Shown: positions 41,314-50,643 of the stretch, in pieces
Layout: each line of letters begins with the position of its first letter
How positions within the stretch are numbered: the first letter of the stretch is position 1
NCBI GenBank assembly: GCA_018136815.1
Contig: CM030935.1
Coordinates: forward strand, 4,842,691 to 4,906,690
Origin: Isochrysis galbana
Taxonomy: Eukaryota; Haptophyta; Isochrysidales; Isochrysidaceae
DNA length: 64,000 nucleotides
Direction of reading: 5' to 3'
The notes under the pieces: generated by a model
Databases searched by the model: none
Seen by the model: the letters and a program-made list of their open reading frames with translations, nothing else
Told to the model about the DNA's origin: nothing
Position numbers and translations under genes: made by a program

Positions 41314-44300
41314 ATGGGCAGCTCACCCCTCGCTTTCCTCGGCTCGCTCGCCTCGGCGGTCGAGCTGGACGCGCTCTGCCAAGGCAGGGCAGACGAGCAC
41401 ATCGAGTGGTGCATCCACGCGCTACGAGGATCAGGACAGCCGGCTGGCGCTCTGCGCAGAGCAATCGAGGCAGCGTTTGCTGCGGAGGTGTGCCGCGGCC
41501 GCTTGGAGGAGCCTCTCCCTCTCCTCCTGCTGCTTCGTACGGCACTCTGCCTCGCCAGCTCATTTCAGACGGCGGCGGAGGGCCACGCTACCCTCGGCCT
41601 CATGCTTGGCGCTGCGTGCGCCGCGCTCGACGCCAGCAAGCCGGGATACGCACGCAGCCTGCTCTGCAGGATGACGAGAGACCTTGCGCTCGCGCACGAC
41701 GAGTTGCTCGCGCTCGCGGCGGGCGGGAGGGCGGAGCTGCTCGCCAGCACTGCCTTTGCCTACAGCTGCGAGCGCGCGCTTGCTGGCGCCGTCGGAGGTG
41801 CATCAGCACCAGCGGAGCCGAGCGGCGCAGCGCACACGCACGCTGCCAGCTCTGAGCATAGCAGTCTCCAGTCGCCCCACGATATTTGCGCGCACTGGCG
41901 GCCGGAAGCGTGCCTGGCGCTCGAGCTGGTGGCGGGTCTGCCAACAGTGAAGTGTGCTGTGGGTGAAGGAGCGACAACGGGCAGAGAAGACCCATCGGCG
42001 TTCCAGCTTAGGGCTCTGCTGGACCTCGCCTTTTCGCACGCTGCGGCTCTCATGCACTGTGGATGTGCTTCCATCCGGCGGATGGCACTGCAGTCAGCAC
42101 GTCAGATGCTGGGCGGCGAGCTTGGCGGTGAGGATGCGGGCAATGCTTCCTCAGGCGGCGGGACAGAGGATCTCGCCTGGAAAGTGGATGACCGGTGGAA
42201 GCCGTGCTCCAAGACGGACGCAGACTCACAGGGCGATTCGCTCTTTGGATGCGATTCCGACGCCACAGAGCCGGACGATGGACGTAGCGAGGATGCGGGA
42301 CTCGACGTCTCCCGACAGGCCTGTCTCCGCTCAGCGATCCTGGTGGGCAGTGATTGCGAGGATGTTGAGGTGCGCATCCACTGCCTTAGTGCTGCAGTGG
42401 GCATGCGCTATCGACTCATCCACGACTCATCATGTGCACATCTTGTGCTCTGGCGTGCGATTGAACGGGCTCACGCGCAGCAAAGGTCGGGACAAGCAGG
42501 CGACGCAAGCCGCGAAAAGGGAGAGGAAACCGTCTCGCGCCCGAGATCACACGGCGAGCTGCAAGCACATTCAGTTTCCCTTGCAGGACGGCTCGTCATG
42601 CTGGTCGAGGGGGGCGGCACGGCCGCCACTTGGTCACCTCTCATTCGGCTGCATGCTGTGCTGCTTCAGGGGGGTATCGACGGCGTGCGCGCCTTGTGGC
42701 CGCAGTTGGGCGACTGGTGGACGGAGTGTGGCTGCTGGACCACGCCGGAGCGGGAGTTGCAAGAGTTGGGTGTGCCTGGCGATACGCCTCGGCGATGGCC
42801 ATGGTTCTCACAACTCGTGCGCCAGGCGGTGCGTCACCCAAGCTCAAGGGTGCGTAGATGGGTGGCATGCAAACTTCTCGAGCGCATTGCGCGCACGCTG
42901 CCAGCACTTGATGATGAACGCGGGCGCGCGCGCATGCCGTTGCCACCGCCAGACTTTTTGCTCTCCAATTTGGTGCCGCTGCTCTCGAGCCCCGACTGTT
43001 ACGGTCCAAAGACGCCCCGCTCTGGACAGGCCCGGCTCACTGACGCACTCGCACGGGCTCTGCCTTCGTACGTGTGTGCTCTCCGCGAGAGCGAAGGCAT
43101 CGATGCTGCGGCGGCATTCGTCACCGGCATTGCGCGAGCGATTGCCGACTCCGCGCCGTTCGTCCCTGCCGTCGGCTTGCTGCGCGCACTGTCCTCCGTT
43201 GGTTCGCAGAGCTGCGTGAGGGGCGTGCTGTCCTCTGACGGCATCGGCCTTCTGCGGGCGGCCGGTGATCGGTTCTGCCAGAGCTCATCGGCCACTTTGC
43301 TGCTGGAAGAGGTGCGCGACTACACGCTCGCGACGCTTACTCAGCTCGCAACGCCCTCGGCCTCTTGTTTGTACGACGCCGTGCGCTTGGCGTGCGCTTC
43401 TCCACGCGCCTCGCTAGAGCGTGCAATGCCCGCGCTCGTCGAGTGGATCGTGTCTGAGCCGATGTGTGCAGGCTCGGGCTGGTCACCGGCGGTATGGCTG
43501 GAGAGGCAACTCACCTACACGTTTGAGGAATATTTTGGCTACTGTACGCGCGTCGGCCGCGACGCCCTGGGCGCAATGGGCCGCGCGGAACTTAGCCGCG
43601 CTGTGGCAGACGCACAGACGGTGGCGTGGTGTGCGAGGCTCGGGATGAATGAGATCCTCCTCCCGCACGGCCACGAATTATGTGCGAAAGCGCTCCTTGA
43701 GCCTCTCTGTCAGCGACTTGCTCGCGCTCGGCGGCACGTCTACGCCCACCCTTTGGAGGCACCTAGAATGTTGTTCCTGCTTGCCGAGCTGCTCCCAGCG
43801 TGCGCCCAGATGCCGGCCGCAGCTCGGTCCATCTCCTTGTGTATAGATGCCCTCAAGTGGTTTGCGGTTGGGTTGAAGTGTGAGTTGTGCTCGGGCATAA
43901 GGATCTGCGAGTGCAACTCTTGCGCATCGCAGGTTGCAACGCATTTCAGGGTGGGCGCGCACTCGCTTGACCGAGAATGTATCGACGCCCGGGCAGCAAT
44001 CTGCGCCTGTGGCGCAAGTACATGCCTGTATAGGCTCGATAGGATGTCGTGCTTTGCTTCGCTGGGGCCGGCGCTCCTCCGGCCGTGCATGTGTACTTGC
44101 GGCGGCACTGGCCTCGGAGGCAACGATGAGAACCAGTGCTCCGATCTACCAGCACCGGCATCTCAAGGAGCGCCCGAGGTGCAGGTGGGCTGCCGTTCCG
44201 ACTGCTGTAGCGACTCCGAGGCAAGTGAGGGTGATGCCGAGGTGTGTAGGCCTCGTGTGCAAGTGCGGCTAGGAGTGACATGCCGCGAGAAGCTCGCAGA

Positions 44301-44397
44301 CGCCATCGCTTGGCCTCGGCAGCCCACAAGTTGGATGTATTGCGCGAGTGAGGCAGCTAGAGAGGTGGCCCGGCGCCCTAGTGCTGTCGCGATGTGA
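41314..44397 (+). CDS. Large unidentified helical protein with Cys-rich C terminus
   Basis: A single uninterrupted frame of 1027 residues from the ATG at 41314. Composition is even and coding-like, with none of the low complexity that marks false frames here. Residues 1-160 and about 430-860 are Leu/Ala-rich amphipathic helices resembling ARM/HEAT-type scaffolds (for example RRWVACKLLERIARTLPA, TLATLTQLATPS). An acidic Ser/Gly-rich stretch lies at about 275-330. Residues ~870-960 contain many cysteines (CELCSGIRICECNSC, CACGASTC, CMCTCGG) that could bind zinc, although no named finger fits. I do not recognise the family. No signal peptide or membrane segment is obvious. Confidence 0.7.
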   Translation: MGSSPLAFLGSLASAVELDALCQGRADEHIEWCIHALRGSGQPAGALRRAIEAAFAAEVCRGRLEEPLPLLLLLRTALCLASSFQTAAEGHATLGLMLGAACAALDASKPGYARSLLCRMTRDLALAHDELLALAAGGRAELLASTAFAYSCERALAGAVGGASAPAEPSGAAHTHAASSEHSSLQSPHDICAHWRPEACLALELVAGLPTVKCAVGEGATTGREDPSAFQLRALLDLAFSHAAALMHCGCASIRRMALQSARQMLGGELGGEDAGNASSGGGTEDLAWKVDDRWKPCSKTDADSQGDSLFGCDSDATEPDDGRSEDAGLDVSRQACLRSAILVGSDCEDVEVRIHCLSAAVGMRYRLIHDSSCAHLVLWRAIERAHAQQRSGQAGDASREKGEETVSRPRSHGELQAHSVSLAGRLVMLVEGGGTAATWSPLIRLHAVLLQGGIDGVRALWPQLGDWWTECGCWTTPERELQELGVPGDTPRRWPWFSQLVRQAVRHPSSRVRRWVACKLLERIARTLPALDDERGRARMPLPPPDFLLSNLVPLLSSPDCYGPKTPRSGQARLTDALARALPSYVCALRESEGIDAAAAFVTGIARAIADSAPFVPAVGLLRALSSVGSQSCVRGVLSSDGIGLLRAAGDRFCQSSSATLLLEEVRDYTLATLTQLATPSASCLYDAVRLACASPRASLERAMPALVEWIVSEPMCAGSGWSPAVWLERQLTYTFEEYFGYCTRVGRDALGAMGRAELSRAVADAQTVAWCARLGMNEILLPHGHELCAKALLEPLCQRLARARRHVYAHPLEAPRMLFLLAELLPACAQMPAAARSISLCIDALKWFAVGLKCELCSGIRICECNSCASQVATHFRVGAHSLDRECIDARAAICACGASTCLYRLDRMSCFASLGPALLRPCMCTCGGTGLGGNDENQCSDLPAPASQGAPEVQVGCRSDCCSDSEASEGDAEVCRPRVQVRLGVTCREKLADAIAWPRQPTSWMYCASEAAREVARRPSAVAM

Positions 44398-45641
44398 TGG
44401 ACGGATTCGCGATCGATGGCGCATCAATAAAACGATGCTTTCACTGTGCCGTAAACGCGCCTGCGCACAAGAGCATTAGCGCCACTAGCACGTGGTGTAC
44501 CGCACTTCGCGCTTCTATGGCTAGCCTGCCTCTAGCTCTAGACCTAGCACTCGCCTGCTTTCTTCGTGCATACTGAAGCGAGCGCACGCACGCAGCTAGA
44601 CCTAGCACTCGCCAGGTTTCTCGGTGCATATGAAGCGAGCATGCACGAAAAGCGTGCGCTCGCTCGCTCCACAGTTGCCTGTAGGCGCGCGGAAGCGAAG
44701 ACGAAAACGTCTTTCGGCAATCTTTTATTCTTATTAGCGCCTTTCAGATTCAGAGGCTGCGGGACCTCGTGCAACCCGATTGGCGCGGATGAGCCAGCCA
44801 TGCTTTCACAGCTGAGGAAGCCCACGGCGGGTAATTACCAGCAGCGAGAGCGCGAGAGCAAGCAATTTCAGTAGGAGTAAGAGGATCTAATCAACTAAAT
44901 CTTAGTTCTAAGTTCAAACTTAGTACTTAGTTGTGCTTGTGCTTGTGCCTAGGCGGAATGAGTAATGACGAGTGGAGGCTGGGCTGGCTCGACGGCAGAG
45001 GCGGCCGGAGGCGAGGGCTGTGGCGAATCCATCGGCGTTGTGGTTGTTGTCGGGGTGGGCATCGATCCGTTTGGGTTTGGCGGCCTTCGGAGTCCCAAGC
45101 ACCGCACGTTTCTTGCTCTTCGCATCAAACGTGCATTGAATTTGAATCAAAGGCGGATTATCGCGCTGGCAATTTGCGCTTGGCGACCGCATTTTGCATT
45201 TTATTATACCGCATTCAACATTCACAATACTACTGGGATCCAACATCCAACATCTCGAAACAACACGGACCAAGCTAATGTGTCCTGTTCACCACAGCAC
45301 ACTACCTTTCATCCCGATTGCACATGGCAACAGATTGACTGAAACGAGCACATCAAGGGGCGACACACAAAAACCGATGACGGGGGCGAGAAACGAGATA
45401 CGCGCATCGCTCGAGCGGAGTGATGGAGGATGCGTAATGGAAAAGGGGGCAACACGCACACCGGCTTTCACAATACTAGATACGAGGCCATCTGTCCTCC
45501 GGGAATTGAGGGGAACTAGATACACTGATAGAGCGTGCGCGCGACGCCTTGGGGCTAGAGCGCCCTCCAATAGCACGACCTCGGCTACGCGCGCGCGCGA
45601 TCCGGACCCTATGGTCGCTCATGCGAGACATGCGTGGCAGT
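44398..45641. other. Intergenic with a ~60 bp tandem duplication
   Basis: Two imperfect units around 44534-44640 each contain CTAGACCTAGCACTCGCC..GTGCATA.TGAAGCGAGC. A CTAGCACTCGCC word also occurs near 632. The remainder, including an AT-richer stretch at 44880-44940, holds no supported gene. Confidence 0.55.
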
Positions 45642-46499
45642 TTACCAGCCGACGTCGCCACCGATGACGACGTCACCGCCGATGACGGCCTCGGACGAGA
45701 TGTCGGGGTTGATGAAGTAGGGAACGACGGAGGCGGTCATGGGGAACTCAACCGGCGCGGTATTGACGCAACGGACGACGTTGCCGGAGCCTGGCGTCTT
45801 GAGGATGCAGAAGAAGGGGCGATCGAGGCCATCCTCGGTGTAGAGCTCAATGACTTGCTTGTTGTTATTGGGGCCTTGAAGGAGCTCGATACGCGCGTTG
45901 AGCGGCCGGCCGTCAGTCTTGAGCAGGATCTGGACGGAGTCCACCGACGGGTCGAAGGGGTAGGTGCGGAGGGCGCCACCCTGGATGGTCATCGAGGACG
46001 AGATGCACTCGTTCGTCGGCTGGTCAATGCTGTCGGGCCGGACGCGGGCGGCAAAGGGGAACTCGAGCTGGCCGATGTTGCGGATGGCGACGGTGTTGGG
46101 GCCGCGAGGCGTCTCAACGACGGCCGAGAAAGGGCGAACCTGGCCGTTCTCGTTGTAGACGCGCATCTTGACGGGTGTGTTGTCGGGGCCGTGCCAGAGC
46201 TCGATGTCGGCATCCAGCGGTCGTCCCTCGGTGCTTAGCTCGACCTGGACCTGCTCGACGGCGGGCGAGCGGTAGGACCAGGTGCGGAGAGAACCGCCTT
46301 GGACGAGGATCGCGTCGGCAGCGTTGGGCACCTTGCTCTGGATGGTGCGGCCGAGGTAGCGGGGGGCATCGAGGGGAGTGGGCGGGGCCTCGCGGCTCTG
46401 CGTGGGGACCATCTGCATGGCGGGCGGCGCCATGCGCAGCCCGCGCGTCGCGGGTGCGGAGAGCTGGAGCGCGGGGACGAGGAGGTTGAGGTAGAGCAT
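45642..46499 (-). CDS. Conserved algal two-domain 'QGGSLRTWSY' protein, copy 2
   Basis: A single-exon protein of 285 residues, paralogous to the product of 4364-5227. It has the same hydrophobic start (MLYLNLLV), a different low-complexity linker (residues ~30-60), then nearly identical core motifs ILVQGGSLRTWSY, LDADIELWHGPDNTPVKM and GPNTVAIRNIGQLEFPF. The repeated second domain (MTIQGGALRTYPFDPSVD, LLQGPNNNKQVIELYTEDG) and the terminal GGDVVIGGD are also kept. Most differences are in the leader and the domain linker, as expected when only the mature protein is constrained. The sense strand upstream of the ATG is CT/C-rich, as in copy 1. Probably plastid-imported; function unknown. The reverse-strand open frame across it is a shadow. 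Confidence 0.88.
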   Translation of the reverse strand: MLYLNLLVPALQLSAPATRGLRMAPPAMQMVPTQSREAPPTPLDAPRYLGRTIQSKVPNAADAILVQGGSLRTWSYRSPAVEQVQVELSTEGRPLDADIELWHGPDNTPVKMRVYNENGQVRPFSAVVETPRGPNTVAIRNIGQLEFPFAARVRPDSIDQPTNECISSSMTIQGGALRTYPFDPSVDSVQILLKTDGRPLNARIELLQGPNNNKQVIELYTEDGLDRPFFCILKTPGSGNVVRCVNTAPVEFPMTASVVPYFINPDISSEAVIGGDVVIGGDVGW

Positions 46500-46789
46500 T
46501 GGGGCGAGGAGGCTGTGGGGGAGTGGGGAGGGAGGAGAGGGGAGAAGGGGGTGGGGGGGGGCAAGAAGGAGAACGGGGGCGGAAGGAGATATGTGGGAGA
46601 CGTGTGGAGGGAGAGAGGGGGGGTGGGGGTGGGGGGAGGGAGGGAGAGAGAGAGAGACGGAGAGAGAATAGGCTGAGAGAAAGAGAGAGAGAGGTTAGGG
46701 AGAGACGTTTGGGGCCGGGGGGGGGGAGTGAGAGAGGGGCCGGGGGGGGGGGGGGGGGGAAGAGAGAGAGAGAGCGAGAGAGAGAGAGA

Positions 46790-46884
<95 letters not shown>

Positions 46885-47460
46885 CGAGAGAGAGAAGCGA
46901 GATAGAGAAGGGAGAGAAGAGAGAAGAGAGAAGAGGGAGAAGGCGCGCTCCGATGCGAGAGGGGTTGCCTCTGCCCCCCCCCCCCCCCCGCCCCCCCCGC
47001 GCGGGCGCGCCACGCGAGAACCGCGGAGAGGCCGCGAGAAGGTCGCAGAGGCCGCGCGAAGCCCGTCGAGGGGGACGGAAGGTTGTCGACGCCATCGGAA
47101 GTTGGTCGACGCGGCACAGCACCCCTTCCCCCCCCGCGCTCCACCCCAGATCTCACATATCTCCTCGCGCGCGAGGGGGGGGGGCGCGCGCGGGGGGGGG
47201 GGGAGCTAGCGGGAGCAGGCTGCGCCGCCCCCCCCCCCCCGCCCCCCCCGCGCCTTCCCCCCCCCTGCCGCGCGCGCGAGGTTCCCCTCCGCGTGCCTAC
47301 GATGGACTTCCCCCCCCCGCCTGGAAGACGAGAGAAGCCGCTCCGGCGTCGCGAGAGCCCGATCCCTCCGAGGGGCCGGCCGTTTTTTCTTCTCTTATGG
47401 GGCGGTGGGGGGGGGGGGGGGGGGGGGGCGGGGGCTGCCTCACTCCTGCGGGGTGCCTCT
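46500..47460. repeat. (GA)n and poly-G/poly-C tracts
   Basis: A (GA)n run at about 46780-46885 is flanked by GGGGA-rich sequence. Poly-C/G stretches follow at about 46975-47000, 47170-47260 and 47405-47430. The first part is the sense-strand pyrimidine leader of the 46499 gene. Frames reading RERERE, SLSLSL or PPPP are artefacts. Confidence 0.85.
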
Positions 47461-48245
47461 GGCGGGTCTCCGCACATCGGACCAAAAAAAGTCCGCTGCA
47501 GGGCTCAAGAAGGTCCCAACAAGAGGCCCCCTCAATAGCACCTGGGGCGCTCTAGGGGCTTTATTGGGGCCTCGTTGCAAAAGGTGAAACGCGCGTTCTC
47601 CTCTCCAAGAGTGGCTCGACTTGCCTTCTCCTCTGCAGTTCACGGGGAGACGGGGAGGGGCGCGCGATGCCGACGCGCCCTTTCACCGCGCAGGAGTTGG
47701 AGGATGCAGAGCTGGCCATGCTCCTGGCCCAGCTGAGGCGCAATCAATTGGCGCCGGCGCAATCTTGGATGGCTGGAGTTTGCACACCGCGCATCCGAGC
47801 GCGTCGAGCGAGAGGGTGCAACTCGAGGTTCCCTTTTTTTGTCACGTCCCCCCCGACTATTTAGGTATATAATTTCTACTGACCCCTAACTTCGCCCCTA
47901 ACTCGGGAATTTTTGAGAGCACCCTCGCCTTCCTCCACGATCGCCCGCCCTTGTCCCTTGTTGAAGAATGCAACCATGCCCGCTGCCCTTGTTGAAGAAT
48001 GCAACCATGTGGGCGTCCGACTGCTGACGTCCGCCCTTGCACGCGCATGGGCAGCACGCCGGGTAGATGGCGACGTCTTCAGAAGACTTCACATCGTTTC
48101 AACGCGATTTGCTTCAAAGGAAGAAGCAAGCGATTCCCCAGGAGTTTGCAGGATGCACTTCGCCCCAGTGACCGCCACTCCACCTGCAAGCGTGTGAATG
48201 AGCTGCAGCATGCGTGTGATCATGGATTGAGAGATTGCGGCGTCG
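47461..48245. other. Mostly unassigned; one small ORF
   Basis: A 65-codon frame at 47667-47864 (+) starts MPTRPFTAQELEDAELAML, plausible as a helical protein start but without a recognisable family or continuation. A 20-bp GTTGAAGAATGCAACCATG word is duplicated at about 47960-48008. Confidence 0.3.
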
Positions 48246-49867
48246 TCATAGCTCGCCAGGGAGGTGCGGTTCAGGAGCTAGATGGATGTCAACTGTGTAG
48301 AGCTCCCGATTCCCCGCTCGCTGGAGGCTCTCGGCCGCGCTCTTGGTTGCCGCGGACCACGACCGTACAAAGTCGTACTTCCAGTCGCCCAACAAGAGCT
48401 GCCGGGGGTGCTGGATGCAAAAGGCCGCGGTGGTGACCACCTCCTCCAACTCATGGGCGCTTATCGGATCGTCGCACGCCAAGGACACCTTGAATGCGAG
48501 GCCATCGGGGCTGTGGCTCCCCCCCTCCTTCCGCTCCCAAGAAATTATTTTGACCGTCACTCAGCCCACTCACACGCTTCCATTGCAAGCACGGCATACG
48601 CGGTCGCTCACGGTGCGAGAAAATCTCGGCGCGCTCGTCGACGACGGGTCGACGACTTGAAGCGCAGAGACTTTTCAAAAGTCGCCTCATCAATCACTTC
48701 CACGTCCGACTCGACGGCGGGTCTGTTTTCACTCCTCTTCCGCTTTCGTTCCTCTTGTTTGAGCGGCTCGACAACCTCGTCTGGCGCCTCTTCGCAATCG
48801 GTGTCCTTTCCTTGGTCTTGGCTCTTTCATCTTGCCGGCCTTGATTCGCTGCTGCTTCATCGTCAGCCGCCGCCCCAGCCGCACCTCTCGCCAAGCTACC
48901 CGCAATACCGCCTCGAGCTCCGTCGGCGCCTTCGAGTCGAGCCACACATCTTGGTGGTTGAACTTGCCCAACGCGATGCCGGCGCGCGAGTCAGCGCGCT
49001 GCTGGCCGGCCACCTTGCACCTTGTCACTTGCTTTGCCAAGGGCGTGCAAGCGCTCAACGGGGATGCTGGTGGCGAGGAGCGCGTCGTACTTGGCGCGTA
49101 GCTCCGGGGTGATCTTCTCCTTGCACAACTTGCCGTCGGGCGCGATGAACTCGGCCGCGTGGTTCTTGGTCGCCGGCACCATCGCCTTGAACCTCGAACG
49201 CCGCAGCGAGCAGCTTGCCGACCAGCTCGTCGCCGGCTGCCCTCTCTCTGATTCGAGCCGAGTCGATGGCGGCCCGATAGCTCCGCCTCTCCTGCCCGGG
49301 AGTCAGCGTGGGCAGCTTCGGGGCGCGGGGACCCAAGTCGATCCGCACGCGGCCATCGATGACGGCCTGCGGATCGGCTGCCGCCTTCGTAAAGAAGTCG
49401 ATCGCGGCGGGCCAGACATCCGGGAGGACGTCGAGCGCGCACTGCTCCGGTCCAAACTTGATCGCGCGCAGAAGCGGCCACAACACTGTGTCAGAGAGGA
49501 TCGACATCGCCCACACCGCTGCCATGATCTCGGGAGAGGAGGCGCCCTTGAGGATGGAGCCGCGGAGCTTGCCGCCCGCCTTCTCGGCCATCATCGCCTC
49601 CTCCTCGAGGAAGGTGCGGAGCGTGTTCTCCTGCGTGAGGAGGCGCTCGGTGACGGCGGCGTTCAGGAAGAAGACGTACGACCGAGAGCCGCAGATGGCG
49701 AGGAGGTCCTCGACTTTTCCGAGCACAGCGTCGGTGCAGGCGTCGACTATGTCGTCGAGCTTCGCCTCCATCCACCATCCACTCGCGGAACTGCGCGCCG
49801 ATCGCGTAGCCCTTTGATGAGCAGAGCGCCACATATTTGGCCACCTGCGACCCGAACTACACATCAC
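48246..49867 (-). pseudogene. Frameshifted transposase-like ORF (hAT-like C terminus suspected)
   Basis: Coding-like minus-strand sequence is split over at least three frames. 49867-49250 encodes MEAKLDDIVDACTDAVLGK..VTERLLTQENTLRTFLEEEA..DVWPAAIDFFTKAA. It shifts near 49180 to FIAPDGKLCKEKITPELRAK and LLATSIPVERLHALGKASDK, and shifts again near 49000 to LGKFNHQDVWLDSKAPTELE with a basic tail. A separate piece at 48560-48246 (LLLGDWKYDFVRSWSAATKS) may be its end. The IPVERLHALG wording recalls the C-terminal dimerisation patch of hAT transposases, but no DDE triad could be assigned. It is best regarded as a decayed mobile-element gene of unproven type. Confidence 0.4.
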
Positions 49868-50643
49868 GCAAGATGGCGAATACTATGGTCGGCGCGGTGG
49901 GGTGGGCGGGGAACGTGGGTGGGAGCGAGGCGCGCTCCATGACCTTATCGTTTATAATTATAACGATAGTTCCATCGCTGAAACTATAATAATAGTTTTT
50001 CTCCCGAGATCATAAAATGTGGTTTGTTGTGGTTTATGATCTCCGGCTGAGGCTCGCTCTCAAGCCCTATATACCTAGGCCTCAGGACCCGCCGATCCTG
50101 CGACGCCAATCGCGCGCGACGCGCCCCCAAGCCGCGTCGAAATCGGCCGCTGCGCCGCCGCAAAGCATACGCGATATCGTGCGCCATCGGAGGCCCGGAG
50201 AGCCCCACTTCCACTTCGAACCGAGCCGCGAGCCGCGGACAAAAACAACAAAAAAAGTCTGTCGCCTGAGCCGCCGGTCAGTTGGGGCGTTACCGATCAC
50301 TGAGACACAAATAACAAATATTCAATCAATAGTAGATATACTCACACTTCGTGTATTGCATGTAGTTCGCGATGCAGTGCGAGATGCAAATGGCCCACGT
50401 TGACGTAATGTTGACGTGGTTCACCATAATGCACGCGTCACGTTGACGTCACGACAACACCATGCCGCGCGCAACCATCCACATTGTTGACGACCGCTCC
50501 ATCGTCGTCCTCTATGCCAATCGCAATGTGTAGGTATTCTTACGTGTGTGCATGCGCATCCACCGAGTACAGCACGAGCTCGTTTTTGTTGACATAATGC
50601 TGAGCGCCACAAGTGTGACATAGGCGCATGAACGTCTATGCAG
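49868..50643. other. 3' flank, cluster of TGACGT words
   Basis: No gene seen. Four TGACGT/ACGTCA words lie within 50400-50450; since this is downstream of the only adjacent gene, a regulatory reading is weak. GTTTATAATTATAACGATAG and its partial inverse at 49948-49995 form a short AT-rich hairpin. Confidence 0.35.

Noticed and set aside
45549-46238. 229-codon plus-strand ORF
   Set aside because: Antisense shadow of the paralogue at 46499-45642; its Asp/Val-rich composition is a codon-bias artefact.
49022-49942. Plus-strand ORFs of 306 and 169 codons
   Set aside because: Antisense to the decayed minus-strand gene, which has the more protein-like sequence.
50400-50450. Cluster of TGACGT as a CRE/bZIP promoter
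   Set aside because: It lies downstream of the only adjacent gene and there is no start codon nearby to regulate.
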